This document shows, one piece after another, positions 63,301-64,000 of a DNA stretch of 64,000 nt. Where the stretch lies: positions 2,528,001-2,592,000 of the forward strand of contig NZ_CP106841.1 in assembly GCF_027557445.1 (NCBI RefSeq), in the 5' to 3' direction. Positions within the stretch are counted from its first letter, which is position 1. Each line of letters begins with the position of its first letter. This DNA is from Paenalcaligenes faecalis (GTDB lineage Bacteria > Pseudomonadota > Gammaproteobacteria > Burkholderiales > Burkholderiaceae_B). The translations under genes were made by a program, and so were the position numbers. The notes under the pieces are model-generated. The model was not told where the DNA came from and ran no database searches. It worked only from the letters and a program-made list of their open reading frames with translations.

Positions 63301-63957
63301 GGTCTATTTAGCTATACCGATCGGTACGGGGATCAGGTTAAAGCCTGTATACAACCTCGTTTTATGGGCTTATTAGATAACGTGGCTCAAATGGGGATAC
63401 TAGGTGCTAAAAATCATTTATATGATTTTAGTGTATCTCCCGCGTGGCAGTGGGTCGTCCATGGCGTAGCTATGCACGAATCTCGCTACCTTTTTCCTCT
63501 GTACTCTATTGGATCAGCTAATAACAGCTTAGAAACAGGTTTTATTGGCGCACATGGTGACTTAGGCGGGGGGTACCCCATTGAAAATGAACCCAATACT
63601 AAGCCGCTTAGTGATGTCGCACTCGAATGGATATTATGGAATGCTCGGGCGCAAGGCATGCAATTTAATCATATAGACCTAAAACAAGGGAACTACGCCT
63701 ATATGCATGACGAAAGCTTAGGCATCATGGGCGATAGGCTCGTTGAGAACTATCCTTTTCCCTTTACCAGTGATCGTGACCTACGTAACAAACAAACCTT
63801 ACACCCGATTTATGGGCAAAAAGCCCGTACACAGGTACGACCTGCCATTGACTATGCACTAACACCCGACGAGCAAAAACATAACCGATCAGGCAAAGTT
63901 GATTTAGAGGCTTACTATCGCTGGCTAGACCAAACCCTACACTGGCGGCCCGATTAA
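60376..63957 (+). CDS. RHS-repeat protein with C-terminal Tle1/DUF2235-like lipase domain
   Basis: A 1193-aa exported protein. A Sec signal (about 1-21, LCATCSQAIAQ) precedes a DUF6531-like start (NPIDLFSGNKYLRDVDW) and RHS/YD repeats to about residue 850. The RHS core ends at PLGPNPTTQLFGYAEQQPLN..DPWG, the usual toxin junction. The last 320 residues carry FAFDGT (D876), AFSRGA (S956), GAHGDLGGGY (D1062) and YMHDES (H1111), the pattern of DUF2235 phospholipases such as Tle1. No PAAR or VgrG is present, so export is by Sec. The immunity gene, if any, lies beyond the window. Confidence 0.82.
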   Translation: MRLIFTLLFWGLCATCSQAIAQTLSCTPQPIQNACNSQDIDQSGSTETLLPRSALNPIDLFSGNKYLRDVDWYPHPAAPELEVVRHYNSMSSHYGITGGSWRLSYDAQLIIRGSLIQLHQANGSLRELQPRHGHLETLIDRWIWHFSNGDKWHFNRAGWLIQIHRLHQPILRIERYTQGPLLHRPKQISQNNHSLHLHYSSEDVQPILLSHIQTPNGVIQYHYNVTTGSDLPQLQHIEYPDQRRLYYHYEPSYQSGNHWAITGKSIQQHASALQHRVRSWVYDRQGRAIFIMADSEQWVRLQYPSAEHPLQTRLQSTNGFTYITFSADAERSIQSVHGASCWACPPTFTRQADRISFAHFSLQHDAQQQIKKISGQFPGWPDLELSYNSHGQLTQWKNAAQHPTTLFYDLAGRASQITHPNGDQQRVSYNSQQQVVNIEYSNQTELITTRLHRPSPLHLHVSHPTEDEQLAFNSVGKLLERKVQRHLQTPTGEIHWHYAEQFSYDEQHRVVRHDLPEGGALLYVWQNQQLKTIEWENKAGIRQLVVEQQPHAYHYGNGLTQHYVFSPKKIQQQLQSNHTIWWQQHLHRQAGLITTRLNRYPLLDKKTQSERYVYNAQKQLIMEQSTGKIPRFYAWHQTGELAAHNQQALPQLTRDLSGLVQQLSKKPHNYMLRYNAMRRLDVVYNDKKTVQKNSHNAYGFRVYAQHYPQATQQFFLYHNKKIVAEYTTPLSAKLPIHAAHPISKRYIYLHNQPVGLIDYQSTSQGELLVMHSDHLGAVHMISDAQQQLRWAAQYDAFGMATLLKEDMEFHLRREGQYYDIATGWHDNLLRIYLPEQGQYLEPDPLGPNPTTQLFGYAEQQPLNHTDPWGLILFAFDGTRYDESSGGVVYLLHKAAKDDSFYVAGPGNPDSIDLDAAISYTTDQIVQQQWTNLIYYLHYAQANTPTAIIPIDIIAFSRGAAIALHFANQIIAHTNKGLFSYTDRYGDQVKACIQPRFMGLLDNVAQMGILGAKNHLYDFSVSPAWQWVVHGVAMHESRYLFPLYSIGSANNSLETGFIGAHGDLGGGYPIENEPNTKPLSDVALEWILWNARAQGMQFNHIDLKQGNYAYMHDESLGIMGDRLVENYPFPFTSDRDLRNKQTLHPIYGQKARTQVRPAIDYALTPDEQKHNRSGKVDLEAYYRWLDQTLHWRPD

Positions 63958-64000
63958 CGTTATTATGTAAGCCTAATCGTCTAGGCTCGAGCTGGATGTA

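Overview
The window looks like a chromosome segment of a betaproteobacterium, most likely from the Alcaligenaceae/Burkholderiales. This rests on the petABC-sspA-sspB order, the two-domain LeuA, the DUF3482 GTPase/DUF2868 pair and DUF1840. Base composition looks moderate, near 50% GC. The genus cannot be fixed from the sequence alone.

Layout. Positions 1-7500 are core genes: the 3' end of a sulfite dehydrogenase gene (sorA) with its cytochrome (sorB), a kynurenine-formamidase-like hydrolase, a Nif3-family protein, mscL, the cytochrome bc1 operon (petABC), sspA-sspB and a tRNA-Thr gene. Positions 7600-14000 hold a large autotransporter whose passenger has a leishmanolysin-like zinc protease signature, and a TRAP transporter. 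Positions 14100-19900 hold an LTA-synthase/OpgB-like membrane phosphatase, an orphan response regulator, dgkA, a cNMP/CBS/nucleotidyltransferase protein and a DEDDh exonuclease.

Positions 20000-38700 form an aromatic-catabolism island. A branched-chain-type ABC transporter (liv-like) lies beside an operon encoding a naphthalene-dioxygenase-type ring-hydroxylating system (alpha, beta, Rieske ferredoxin, reductase), a cis-diol dehydrogenase, a two-subunit LigAB-type extradiol dioxygenase, a meta-cleavage hydrolase and the hydratase/aldolase/acylating acetaldehyde dehydrogenase lower pathway. The operon also has a feruloyl-CoA-synthetase-like ligase and a nitronate-monooxygenase-like flavoprotein. 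A divergent TetR gene and 20-bp inverted repeats shared by the catabolic and transporter promoters suggest one regulon. The substrate is unknown.

Positions 38700-57500 are mostly housekeeping: a HAD phosphatase, an NCS2 permease behind a structured leader (possible riboswitch), an SLC13-type transporter, a 2H phosphoesterase, a GTPase/DUF2868/TPM/LemA cluster, a DEAD-box helicase, prfC, bfr/bfd with a Fur-box-like site, and leuA behind what reads as a leucine-dependent attenuator.

The most notable locus is 58076-59771, a compact IS200/IS605-like element without a transposase. It carries an apparently intact iscB (RNA-guided RuvC/HNH nuclease, a Cas9 ancestor family), a highly structured upstream region that reads as its omega RNA, and matching 20-nt hairpins at both ends. 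It lies directly upstream of a TetR gene. The window ends with a DUF1840 gene and a Sec-signal-bearing RHS-repeat protein whose C-terminus looks like a Tle1/DUF2235-type lipase toxin.
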